Positions 47,057 to 57,535 of a DNA stretch of 64,000 nucleotides are shown here, piece by piece. The stretch is from the NCBI GenBank assembly GCA_022835595.1, contig BQUP01000005.1, forward strand, positions 558,001 to 622,000, given 5' to 3'. A program made the translations under genes and the position numbers. Position 1 is the stretch's first letter. The number at the start of each line of letters is the position of its first letter. The notes under the pieces were generated by a model, which was not told where the DNA came from, did not search any database, and saw only the letters and a list, made by a program, of their open reading frames with translations. Source of the stretch: Cystobasidium ongulense. Lineage: Eukaryota > Basidiomycota > Cystobasidiomycetes > Cystobasidiales > Cystobasidiaceae.

Positions 47057-47460
47057 GACGTTTCGCAGATGTGCCAGGGTTGTTTGTAATGGTAGACAGG
47101 AAAGAACAAGTCAAGAAGGTCGGATGCATGTCAACAAACTCGCTGCCAAGGCAATCCAAAGCTACATTCTTGACAACATTCGGCATAACACGTCAAAGAA
47201 TGTTCCTGGAATGCTTCAGATACCCGGTCGAGTGATCCTGATTTGCTTGCAGTAGCTTGGCTTATGATAACAACGCTTGAACCTTTCTGGACATTTCGAC
47301 ATCGACTATGTTGAGCACTATCGGAATGTATGACAACTACCAACATTACTGCCTTGAAATGTAGATGACTAACGACTTGACTATGTAATACGAAACATAT
47401 CCCACAAACCATGTAATACGACTTAATCCCGCAAACATACTAGGTTCCTTTTCAGCTACT
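47057..47460. other. Intergenic region
   Basis: About 400 bases between two minus-strand genes. No gene, repeat or RNA recognised. Confidence 0.45.
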
Positions 47461-49894
47461 TCAACGAGAGGCAGACTCCAGTGCGTTGCGCGCTTTGCGA
47501 ATGTGTCGCTTCGCCACTAAGATGTTAGCAGTCCTGTTTAGATGATTGTAATAATCAGCTGCCGGTCGAAGCTCCTGTAACACGGTTTAGCTCACCTGAA
47601 TGTAGCAGAATACAGCAAGTTGATCTTCTCTTTCGTGACCAGGGTGGCAAACTGATGCGCAAGACCTGCCTTTTCCAGTCCAAAGCTAGACAAGTCCAAC
47701 TGCAGGCACTTGAAGAGACGTCTGCCAGATGCAAACAGTGTTTTCTCGTGCTCGTCTTCATCTGAATGTACTTCGCCACCGGATGTATGCACAACATTCT
47801 CCCAATCTGCGGTGTCGTCGAAGCCATCCCAACTCTCTTTTCGACCTGTATCACTTGCTTCCTGATTACTTCGCCCTATAGTCATGCCCGCCATCGCAGA
47901 GTGTGCTGCAGAAGGACTCGTATTGCTGTCATTGTCTTCCTCGTCGTCGTCGTCGTGTTCTCCACTCCACAATTCGGAAAGACCGCCACCAGGCGCATAG
48001 ACAACAGATTCGTCCGCTTCGCTGAACAGAGCACGCAAGAGACGGATATCTGTGATTAGCGATCCACCCTCTTCTGTCAAGGTGAGAGACAGAAAGGGGA
48101 TCTGCGCGAGGAATCACTTAGCACATGCAGATTGTCTGTTCGATATAGTTGCAGGAAGACATACAGGATAATTGGCGTCCGCCGTGGCTGTGAAAAGAGC
48201 TTGCGATTTAGAGCCCTGTGTCGAAGCTGAAAACGACCGTGAGGGTGTATTGCGCGACTCGAGATCGAGGGCTGGCCGCTGCGGTGTTGGCGTTGTGGAA
48301 TACAGATGAGAATGCTGCGAAGTCTCCGAATTGTCCCATTCTCCCGATGCGTGCAGCTTGTCTGCATCCGTCTCATTTGATACATCTGTACTGGCTGTCT
48401 TTCGCCGTGGAAGGACGTCTTCGGTATAGAATAGGGCGTGTATAATCTTTGCGCGCCAAATCTGCTCATGTTGCATACTCAATCCTACACAGACAATTTC
48501 ATCTGGTAACAGTGAGATATTATCAACTATCCCAGAAGCGTTGGAGGTGTCGGAAAGCATTGACTCTTGCATCTTATCAAATGAACGAGGGTCGTCTTGT
48601 GTAGATTCCCCTTCTCTACCTTCTAGTGCTGGCGACTGGAAAGGCGGAGGAAGAATGGTAGGACTGGAAACTTCGATATCTGGATTTGATGAGGCGCCAA
48701 AGGATGGCCGTGACCTCGAGAGGCTGGAAGCTATGGACTCGGTATCACTATGTTGAGCGGAGGTCCGAGACGGGGACGTTGTTGCCGAGCGAACAGTGAA
48801 GTTTTGTCCATCTATGACTAGTGAACTCGCGCTCCTAGTGAGTGACCGCGGTAATGCACTGGGCAGACTGCCAGTTCCTGCCGAGGAGGCGGGAGTCACA
48901 GTACTGGGCTGGTGGAGTTCGACGGGTGGAAAGTATGGAGATTGGGAACGGTTGATCTGGGCTGATAGCGGCTCGTCGCCATCCGCAGACATGAAGTTTT
49001 CGCGCTCAAGGATACTGATGACTAGTTCCAAGCGATGCCGCTTAATCTACCGTCGCAATCAAAGTTGGTGAGTCACACATCATCCATCAAAGTGTTAAAG
49101 GTACTGAAACTACCCACAAGCAAGAACTAACGGCGGTTGGTAATGGTAGCAAACAAAAGTCAGCATTTTGACAATTCCGCCACGATTTCTCCGTGATGGC
49201 CTGGAAGGCGAACGAAGGGCCACTCCTTCTCCCGATTGCAAAATGAACACTCACATCTGATATGTATGTAGACAAGAACAAGATTGATATTCCAGCAGCA
49301 GCGAGAGGAGCCGAGATGTCCCGAAGTCTGATGCCGCTTGTTTCGCCTTCTTCGTCGTGTCCCTCTACTTGCAAGGCCACCCAGAGATCATCAGATACTT
49401 CTATCCCAGAGTCCTCATCTGCTCTGATCGCAGCAGGGTAGTCTGCGCTACCTGCAGCCGCCTTGTCGGACAGAAATGCCCTATCAACCAACTCGGCATC
49501 TGCGAATATAGACAGTTCCACCGCATTGAGTGTAAGATTGAAGAAGGGGTCGCTTCTGTGAGTATCAGAGGACAAGTTGGTTGTCAGTATGGGAACGTTG
49601 TACGTCTGATCTGCTGCTGCCGCTACCGCTGCATGTTGCCATTCTCTATTTGCAATCTTAATCATGTCGATCACGCCGGCGGACGTGAAGCAGTACAGAA
49701 CAGCAGGAGCGGTAGTGGTATGCCAGTCGCAGTGATGGCATTGGCTGGAGTATGCTTATGGCTTACCGTCCTTGCGATGCGAGTTCGTTCTTGAAAGCTA
49801 GGCAGCGGACGACCTCGTACATATGGCTTCGCAAGGCCGCCCGACTGATAGAGACCAGCTTGAGGTTCACATCGAGGATAGAGACCTGCTGCAT
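47461..49894 (-). CDS. CASTOR/GATS-like ACT-domain protein
   Basis: The ATG at 49892-49894 gives MQQVSILDVNLKLVSISRAA, then NLTLNAVELSIFADAELVDR and ISAPLAAAGISILFLSTYIS, which match the paired ACT folds of CASTOR1/2, cytosolic amino-acid sensors that act on TORC1 control in animals. A long Ser/Pro-rich region separates this from the C-terminal ACT part (DLSSFGLEKAGLAHQFATLV, INLLYSATFR), which after an intron continues TANILVAKRHIRKARNALES and ends at TGA 47461-47463. The N-terminal and mid-gene splice sites are uncertain: one intron could be 22 nt or about 125 nt. Amino-acid binding in this protein is inference. Confidence 0.7.
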
Positions 49895-50283
49895 CCCAGA
49901 GGCTGGCAGCGAGTTGATGCTTTCCAAGCCGCTCCGCTCTTATTCACCAGCCCTGCCCTCTGTATGTGTTTGATTGCATCGGGTCAAAGCTGCGTCAGGT
50001 CAAGTGAAGCGAAGAATACCATTTCTGGATAACGATGAAGAAAGCACAAAATATAGTATCGTGTATTTTATCAAAGTATAAATATCTCGGAACTGCTACT
50101 CCTAGAAAGGTTACACGATCAAGGCGGGATCTAAAGTAGAACCAACAGGGTCAAGTAAAAAGGTAGAAAAGTGTAAAAGGCACGTCTAGTAGTTATAGAG
50201 TTGGGCAGAAGGAGATAATGTTTAGATTGTGATCGTGGTTAAAAGAGCACCATTGTGCAGAGCTTCGTCAGAGAACACGGGAG
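49895..50283. other. Intergenic region
   Basis: About 390 bases, AT-richer than its neighbours, between the CASTOR-like start and the stop of the tail-anchored protein gene (both minus). Nothing recognised. Confidence 0.45.
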
Positions 50284-51004
50284 CTAGATCAGAGAAATGA
50301 AGTACCCAGCCGCCATGGCAGCGAGCGCGGTCCAGCCGAACTTGGTAGACAGCTTCATACCAAAGCTTGCCTCTGCTTCTTCTTCTAACAAGCTGGAGGT
50401 GGAAGTGGACGAAGGCTTCGATAGCGCAAAGTCGCGAGTCCTTGAGCTAGTTGCGCTCAAGTCTATCTCTATGTCTTCGTCGTCGTCGTCATCATCTGAT
50501 GGTCTGGATGCGCTTGTAGGAGCAGCTGCAGCGGCTTGGCGGGTGTTGGCTGTCGGTACCTCGGCAAGAGTACCGACAACACCTGCAGTCAGGTCATACT
50601 CCGCAGCGGCATGGGAAATGGCAGCTTGTACAGCAGGATTCTGAAGGATTTCAGGTGGTATGTTGTCGGCATTATACGCCCCCGCACCGCCAGGTCCAAT
50701 CACAGCCGCGGTCTCAGCGACTGTAGGGAATCCATATTCATCGTCGGACAGAAGCGAGTCCATGTCCTGCACATCTGTCACATCCACAGCAGAAGCGGTT
50801 GATGCGTCAGGATCTACTATACCGCCAGGCACATCTATGGCTTGACGCTTCACGACTTTAATGGGACAGGAAAGGCTATGATGAGCTCGGCATGTACTCA
50901 TGCATGTCATCTTTGATGGAAGCGAACTCACCAGGTTCATACATGCGAACGGCCAATCTAGGCGCACCCATGGTCGGCTGCGCCATTTTCGTCAAGGCGA
51001 CCAT
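50284..51004 (-). CDS. Unknown acidic protein with C-terminal membrane anchor
   Basis: Two exons. The ATG at 51002-51004 gives MVALTKMAQPTMGAPRLAVR, then YEPVVKRQAIDVPGGIVDPD. The body is Ala- and Asp-rich, with a helix-prone NPAVQAAISHAAAEYD and an acidic run (DDDDDDEDIEIDL). The last residues (FGWTALAAMAAGYFISLI) form a single hydrophobic segment at the very end, which fits a tail-anchored protein of an intracellular membrane. I do not recognise a family. Stop TAG 50284-50286. It is divergent from the capping protein gene, with a long promoter region between. Confidence 0.6.
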
Positions 51005-51895
51005 AGTGCTGTGTTGGAATTTGACGTGTTAAGCTAGAGCAGTACTAAGCTGAACGATCTACTACCCTGATAGCGAGAGGTTGATGGTAAGCTAGAGGGG
51101 AATAACGGGTGATCCACTTAAATCAAAAGACAAGTGATAGGGAGACAAGAGGAGGAGAGGGCAAGGACGAGCTCGAGAGATGTAGCTGGGGAAAGCGACC
51201 CCATCAGATGAAAGCACAGCGCTGAAAGTGGCGAAGGCTTTAGGCCGGGCGGCTCAAAGGATTGCTCGTCCTACACCCAGCTTGTCGCCACTTGCTTGAC
51301 TGGACTGCAGCCGCCTGCGCGCAATATGTGATAACACACAGGTACAGCGCCTAGTACTGCCGGGGGCATGGCTAACTTGCGGAGGGTCATCTTGATAATC
51401 GCCCATCTGCTACCTAGTCAGTCGGCGGTCTAGACTTGCGGTCGGGAATGCGAGCATCTCATAGTGGATCAGGGGAAGACGTGTTGGAAGAGTGAGGTGT
51501 ATCGGAAGAAACGTTGTAGCTCGTAGAGTTGGGCGGGTTCAGATCGCATTGGTACTCTAGCCATAGACGACAGCGATTGCTGTGGCCGGGTAGACGTCCA
51601 GAGCTGCGAGACTAGCGCGCTGTACGGACGCAGACAGGCATCCAACATTGAGTTCTTGGTAGTACTTGTGTATGAATGTTTGCCATTATATACGATATCC
51701 AGGTCGTCAGAAGGAAAGTCTGATGTGGGCGAATCTCAAGAGCACCCGGTACCGACGTGGGATGATCGTGCTCCTCTTGCATTCGCGACATCATAATCAA
51801 GGCAACAAGAACGTGTAGGCGAAGATTATACACGACAGACAGACTACGGAGCCAGTCGTCCTGTCCATAAAGTATACCCGAATTCGGTACTCGTC
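51005..51895. promoter_or_regulatory. Divergent intergenic region
   Basis: About 0.9 kb between two divergent starts. Only short frames are present; no repeat, RNA gene or clear promoter box was identified. Confidence 0.4.
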
Positions 51896-53567
51896 ATGAG
51901 CGACCTCGAGGCCCGCTTGGCTTGTGCCTCGTCGTTCATACTGCAGAGCCCGCCAGGCGAGGTGAATGATGTCTTGTGAGGCGACACTCTCTATAGGTAG
52001 TACAGACTTTCAAGCTGAGAAATCATCTACCCTCTTGTCCCTTTGGCGATTCCTGTCAATGTCGCGTGATCTCACTACAGCAACGACGTACGCGCTCTCG
52101 TAGGCGATGATGCAGCACTGGAAGCAGGCATCCTACCTGCATTGCAGAAGTACAACGTCGAACAGCTCATAGTGGCAGACCTCCCAGATAAGCAGCAGGT
52201 GTGTCAGCGGTCATCACCTTTTTCGCCGCCATGCCCCGCGTTCCTGTGCGAGCAACATGGCTGTAAGATGCTACAATGCTGACCATTATAACAACTTCCC
52301 GTGCGCAATACAGCTTATGATATGCTCTCATGGAAATGTCCAAGATGACACAAACCGCTTCATTGAACCGTCAACCGCTAAAGCGTGGATATTTGACCAT
52401 CTCCGCTTGAGTGCAAGTGATCCAGTTGATATACAAGTAGATGCAGAATGTGAAGCTATCCGTGCAGAATTAGAGAAGACCGCCTCCAGCTATGGGAAAG
52501 AGCATTTCACCGAGGGTGTCAGCAAAGTGTTTACGAGCGAACAAAGGAAATTGAAGCCTGCACCAAAACCCAAAGCTAAGCCAGCTCCTGTCGAAGTCGC
52601 TCCTATAACAACAGACGATGTCGCAGAAACAGAACCAGTCAAGGAAGTTGATTACACAGATATGCCAGAAGACAGCACGGCTACTCAAGCGGACGAGACT
52701 AAGACCGACACAGATTTGGTAGACCCAGAGACGGAAGGGCCAGCTGGTGACGAGTCTACCTCTGCTGCTGTCGAGTCTGTCACTGCCTCTGATGTAGTCA
52801 ATGAAGAAGCGCAACCAGATACTATAGACACGGATATGGCAGTGAAACAGTCAAACGCAGAGGAAGACACGCCGAAAGATACGACGATGGAGACCGACGA
52901 GCCAACCGAAGAGCCTAAGCAGTCCAGCGGAGAAACTGCAACCGCAGCTGCACCAGTTTCTGAACAGCCCGAACATCTTCCAGAAGAACAGGAAGAGATG
53001 GAGGAAGAGACCCCAGCGAATCCTCTGCCTAAACGCTTCTCGCTCTACTTTGTGGGCAATAAGTACAATCCCTCCAATTACTGGTAGGCTCGAGGCATTC
53101 CAGGAGCAGAGTGCATCAACTAAGTATCTCTATTGATAGGACTGGCCGTTGGCGATCTTCATACGAATTGGACTTATCACAAGGGCAGGCTAAACTCCAA
53201 GGGAACATTCAGATAAATGTCCATCTTTTCGAGCAAGGGAACGTACAGCTAGCTACCAGCTTTACGCCGACGATACCATTGCCCGAACCTTTGAGCGCCA
53301 GTAGTCCACCAGCAGATATTGCTAAAGCTGTAGTCAAGGGCATCTCGAAAGTGGAAGAAGAATATCAGTTGGAACTGAATGAGGCGTATCGCGATATGGC
53401 GGACCGAACATTCAGAAATCTGCGAAGAGTGTTACCAGTAAGCGTGCACCTAAGTACCTGTTCGATACGCAGTCTGACGACGTTTCTCTGCCTAGGTCAC
53501 TCGTCAAAAGATGGACTGGGCAAAGGTTGCAAGTTACAAGATTGGTAGAACCCTCGGTGGCGAATAG
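51896..53567 (+). CDS. CAP1: F-actin capping protein alpha subunit with large insertion
   Basis: Alpha subunit of the heterodimer that caps actin filament barbed ends. Five exons (51896-51975, 52081-52198, 52314-53083, 53140-53437, 53496-53567) sum to 445 residues in consistent phase. Conserved blocks: ASSFILQSPPGEVNDV, FNDVRALVGDD, IFDHLRLSASDP, YFVGNKYNPSNYWTGRWRSS, and the C-terminal actin-binding part EAYRDMADRTFRNLRRVLPV, KMDWAKVASYKIG. Family members are usually near 270-290 residues. The excess is one acidic, Pro/Glu/Thr/Ala-rich insert of about 160 residues (roughly 143-304) between GVSKVF and KRFSLYF, inside an exon with no stop. The folded core appears complete on both sides. Stop TAG 53565-53567. 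Confidence 0.92.
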
Positions 53568-53861
53568 AGCATTTTGCATGGCTTTTAGGCAGGTTGTACG
53601 AATAGACTGATGCTGTGGGCCAAGCAACGACACTCTTCTTCTAGAGGCAGAGTAGGATACCATTGGATTACGCAGATGCTCTAATGAAGGCTACTGATCT
53701 GCAAATTTACCGGATCTGTTTTGACCGATTTGCGTCATAGTCTTTGTCGATGTGGCGCATCCAAAATCGCCGAATGGAAGACATAAATTTCTGAGACCAT
53801 TCTCTAGAGCTTTCTCTTCTTCTCAGCAATTAGCACATTCTACATTCCCAACGCAATCACC

Positions 53862-54451
53862 ATGTCCAAGACACCAGGAGGCCAAGCAGTATGTGTACGA
53901 TGCTCGGAGTGGCATTACTGACGCGCATTATTGACACACAATCTCCCACTGCAGCCAAGCGACAAATATGTCAAGCAGCAGCAAGCTGGTAAGTCTGCTA
54001 GAATAATCAGCTACGCGAAACCTTGCTCATCTCATTCGCCGGAATTATAGCCCAAGGTCTAGGTGCCGAGAGTGCTCCAGCCCATAAAGATCTGCAAAAC
54101 CCATTGGACGCACCAGTCGCTGGCGATTCGGGAGCTCTCCCCAACGTAGGCATCACAGAGATCAACAACAACTCCACCAATAAATCAGGTGAGACTACTT
54201 CCATGCCAGTTGCTTGCACTTGCTTTTGGCGTGTACTGACGCCGATCCCTTCTCGTCTGCGTGCAGGCGGTCTCAACACTGAAGGTGCCGATGGAACCAC
54301 GCGTGTAGGCGCCGGAGCTCCCGTAAGCATGCTCTCTTAGTCAGATAAGAGCGTCAAGATATATATGCTAAGGCGTGTTCTTGCTGTCTTCCTTCCTGCT
54401 TTATACGACCGTTCGTAGACTGCCAACATCCCCGCCGAGCAAAGGGATTAG
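53862..54451 (+). CDS. Small disordered unknown protein
   Basis: Assembled from five short exons. The ATG at 53862-53864 gives MSKTPGGQA, joined to PSDKYVKQQQAAQGLGAESA, PAHKDLQNPLDAPVAGDSGA, LPNVGITEINNNSTNKSG, GLNTEGADGTTRVGAGAP and TANIPAEQRD, ending at TAG 54449-54451. All junctions are GT-AG with agreeing phase. The product is under 100 residues, hydrophilic and rich in Gly, Ala and Asn, with no membrane span. The many introns for so short a frame argue against a chance ORF. No function is proposed. Confidence 0.55.
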
Positions 54452-54859
54452 ATTACCTTGTAGCCGCAGCATACCATCATCGTTAGTCCAACAAAGCACT
54501 AGAATGCAATGCCTATGAAATAGAAGAATGCCCTGTCACCTTGTCTGTTGCTCCAGGCTCACTACATGCGTACTGCTATCGCGTCGCTTGTCTGAAAAAT
54601 GAGCGCCTGTTCCAGGAGATGAATTTGACTGGCGGATGGCAGCATGACTTGATTGCAGCTCGATATTCGGCTGAATAGATTGGTTTGTATAGTTGGATCA
54701 AATTGTCAAGAGGAAGACTCTCGCATATTCGTAGTCCACCTGCCGGCGTCTTCTCTCGATCACGCTCGAGCACTCCGGCCGCTGCTGTCCGGCCGAGAGT
54801 CGACACTACAAAGCACAATCCACGACGAGCTTCCTCCCTTTGCTTCGCATCAAGCAACC
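54452..54859. other. Intergenic region upstream of the fusion gene
   Basis: About 400 bases. A minus-strand frame of 177 codons at 54576-55109 runs antisense into the hydrolase exon but has no recognisable domain. Probable promoter of the hydrolase-cyclase gene. Confidence 0.45.
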
Positions 54860-57257
54860 ATGGCAGCTTTCCAATCCAACTTTGTCCAAGTCGGCTCCAA
54901 CCAGCGCAAGATCCACTATGTCGAAGCTGGACCTGCTTCTGGAAACGACGCCGCACCAGTTGTAGCGCTTCATGGTCTTGGAGGGTGAGTTTCGCCGGGG
55001 ATGTGCAAGATACCTGCAGCTGCTGCATACAATATAACTCGGTGAGATTAGTATAGGCTGACCTTAAGACCGCCCTAGATCGTCGTCCTTCTGGCTTCCG
55101 GTCTTCCACGCCTCCAAACTAGCGGAACAGCGTCGTGTGATCGCCTATGACTTTGACGGCCATGGACACAAGAGCGAGTTCAGCGGAAGCACCAGCATTG
55201 ACTCGCTAGTATCAGACCTCAAAGATGTCTTGGACGGACTCTCAATCCAGAAAGCTGTAATACTGGGCCATTCCATGTCCGGCGTACGCTTTCCTATTAC
55301 TCCGGTTCCAATGTATGTGCTTGTTTTGACAGCCTTCTATGCTTCCATACAGCTCGTTGCGTCTCTCTTCGCCAAACAATACCCGGACCGCGTCGAAAAG
55401 CTCGTTCTCCTCCATCCTGTCCGTAATCTCGCTGAAGCCGGTCGCCAAGGCATGAAGGCTCGAGCAGGTGTCGCCACCTCCGGACCACTCGCCATGACTC
55501 AAATCGCCAATACCGTTTCAGCGGGTGCCGTCAGCAAGCACACTGCTGCCACAAATCCCACAGCGGTCTCCTTCATCCGCCATCTTGTAATGACTACGAA
55601 GCCCGACGCGTACGCTGCAGCTTGCTTAGCACTAGCCGATTCTCCTGAATTAAGCGGAAAAGACATACCTTGCGAATTAGCAATTATCGCAGGTGAAGAA
55701 GATTATCTGGCAGGTCCAGATGCTGTTAAGAAATGGGCAGCAGAAATTCCAAATGGCAAAGGAACTTGCACAGTGCTGAAGGATGTTGGACATTGGGGTG
55801 CTATTGAAAATCCTGTTGCTGTAGCCGATGCTCTGTTGCAGTACCTTCGACCGACGTAAGCAATGCATGCTGTAACAAGTGCCCTAAAGCAAGCATGCTG
55901 ATATGAATTCACTGGAATCGTGGTCGCTGCTAGCAGATCTTACAATATCTTGCTAGGCACATTCAGATCGCCGTATCTCTTCACCCTCTCGTTCGATACC
56001 AAAAGCGGCAAGCTGGAGCTCCTTCATACTAACCAAGCTATCGGTGGTCATTCCTGGCTGGATGTATCGCCAGATGGCAAAACATTATACACCACATGCT
56101 GGACTACACCTCCCGTAGTGGCATCATATTCTATCCTGCCCCCATCTTCGCAAAAGCCCTTCCCTACGGTAGAGCTATCAGCTAAGATTCCAAGCAAGAA
56201 CTTATCCGGATATGTGTGCTCTAATAAAAAAGCCATGTATTCGGCATGTGGACCTCAGGTCGATGTATTCCTACTGGATGAACAGACGGGAGCTTTAAAA
56301 ACACAAGAAGCTGTACAGAGCTTCGCACTCGTCAATCAGGAGGATATGCATAAAGGTAACTCGCAGATGGATTTTGGCGGATTAAGACATGGAGGACATG
56401 TGAGCTGCAACGGCGTTCAATCTGACTGTACGTTCTTGGCTCATGATGCTCTGGCCACTTTGCAGAGCTGCGACTTGTCTCCTGATGGAACAAAATTATA
56501 TGTGGCGGACATGTAAGTTGCTTTTCTCCAATGATAGCTGGGACGTACCGCTCACATAGCGGCGCTTCCTCAGTGGTCGAAATTGTGTTTGGATGTACCA
56601 CGTCGACAAAGAAACAGGCTTATTGAAGGAGGCATCCAAGAACATCGCCAAACGAGGCCACGACGGTCCACGACATGCATGGCCACATCCAAATGGCAAG
56701 ATTGTGTACTCGCTACAGGAGCACTCGTCCTATGTCGATGTACTTGAGTTGACTGAAGATGGTCAACGCTTGGAATGGCTGGAGGGAGTAGACATTCTCC
56801 CCGAGGGTGGTGACTGCCATCTCTTTTGGGCAGACGGTGAGTGTGATTATATTCTCCGTGACGTCCACACGGCAAAGGCTGATACAAGAGCTCCCTCACA
56901 GAGGTCCGTCTGTCGCCCAATGCAGATACGCTCTTCGGCTCAACACGAGGACTGGAAGCACATACCAAAGGTTTCGTTACCGCATGGGATCTCCTTCCCA
57001 ATGGTCGCCTAGCAAGACCAAATCAAGATGCCAAGCATCGTTTCGAGACGCATACTTCAGGAGGGTGGGCAAATGCAATTGCGACATGCCCAACACTCGG
57101 TCCAGATGGGCAAGTCTTCCTTACGCTCACTGATAGCGAAGAAGGATTCTTGCAAGTACTCAGCTATAGCAAGCAGGATGGCTTCAAGGTCGTTGATGAA
57201 GTGCGCTTGGGATCAGAAAAGGAACAGGTAGGGGCAAGTATTGCAGTTTGGCTTTGA
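54860..57257 (+). CDS. Hydrolase-lactonizing enzyme fusion of the beta-ketoadipate type
   Basis: Seven exons in agreeing phase (54860-54984, 55079-55283, 55353-55855, 55937-56399, 56466-56512, 56574-56836, 56902-57257) give 653 residues. Residues 1-277 form an alpha/beta hydrolase like 3-oxoadipate enol-lactonase: HGLGGSSSFW (oxyanion part), nucleophile GHSMSG, acid region GEEDYLAGPDAV, and catalytic-His region DVGHWGAIENP. Residues 278-653 form a seven-bladed lactonase of the carboxy-cis,cis-muconate cyclase family: YNILLGTFRSPYLFTLSFD, GGHSWLDVSPDGKTLYTT, RHGGHSCDLSPDGTKLYVAD, GHDGPRHAWPHPNGKIVYSL and HTSGGWANAIATCPTLGPDG. The 81-nt intron at 55856-55936 joins the two; if retained, TAA 55857-55859 ends the hydrolase alone. 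The propeller part has no in-frame ATG of its own. The two steps are successive in the pathway. Confidence 0.78.
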
Positions 57258-57535
57258 TTAGCATAGATAGTGGATACTTTATGTGTGTAGAAGTCACAAC
57301 CATTGCAATGTAGGGAAAGTTGCAGAGGGCTTAGAAGGAGTCAACAGCGGGTGGACTGTCAAACGAATTGAAGCTTGTGATTCCATCTTATTATGGCTCA
57401 AACTGATACAACCTAGATACTTCTTCGCACTGACGATAGCTGACCCACAAAGGAAGAGATTTTGACTATGCCTATATACTGTAGAGGTAAGAGCAGAGAC
57501 TGTAGACCTAAAACCAGCGCACTGGATCAAGCAGT

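Noticed and set aside
54576-55109. A 177-codon minus-strand open frame
   Set aside because: It is antisense to the first hydrolase exons, where the plus-strand reading has a clear catalytic motif.
55920-55936. A separate start for the propeller enzyme at 55920
   Set aside because: The codon is GTG, there is no ATG in that frame after the upstream TGA, and the bases up to 55936 fit the end of an intron.
57226-57310. An extra final intron in the fusion gene leading to a VTTIAM ending
   Set aside because: The donor and acceptor phases do not agree, while reading straight through gives a normal end (GASIAVWL) at 57255-57257.
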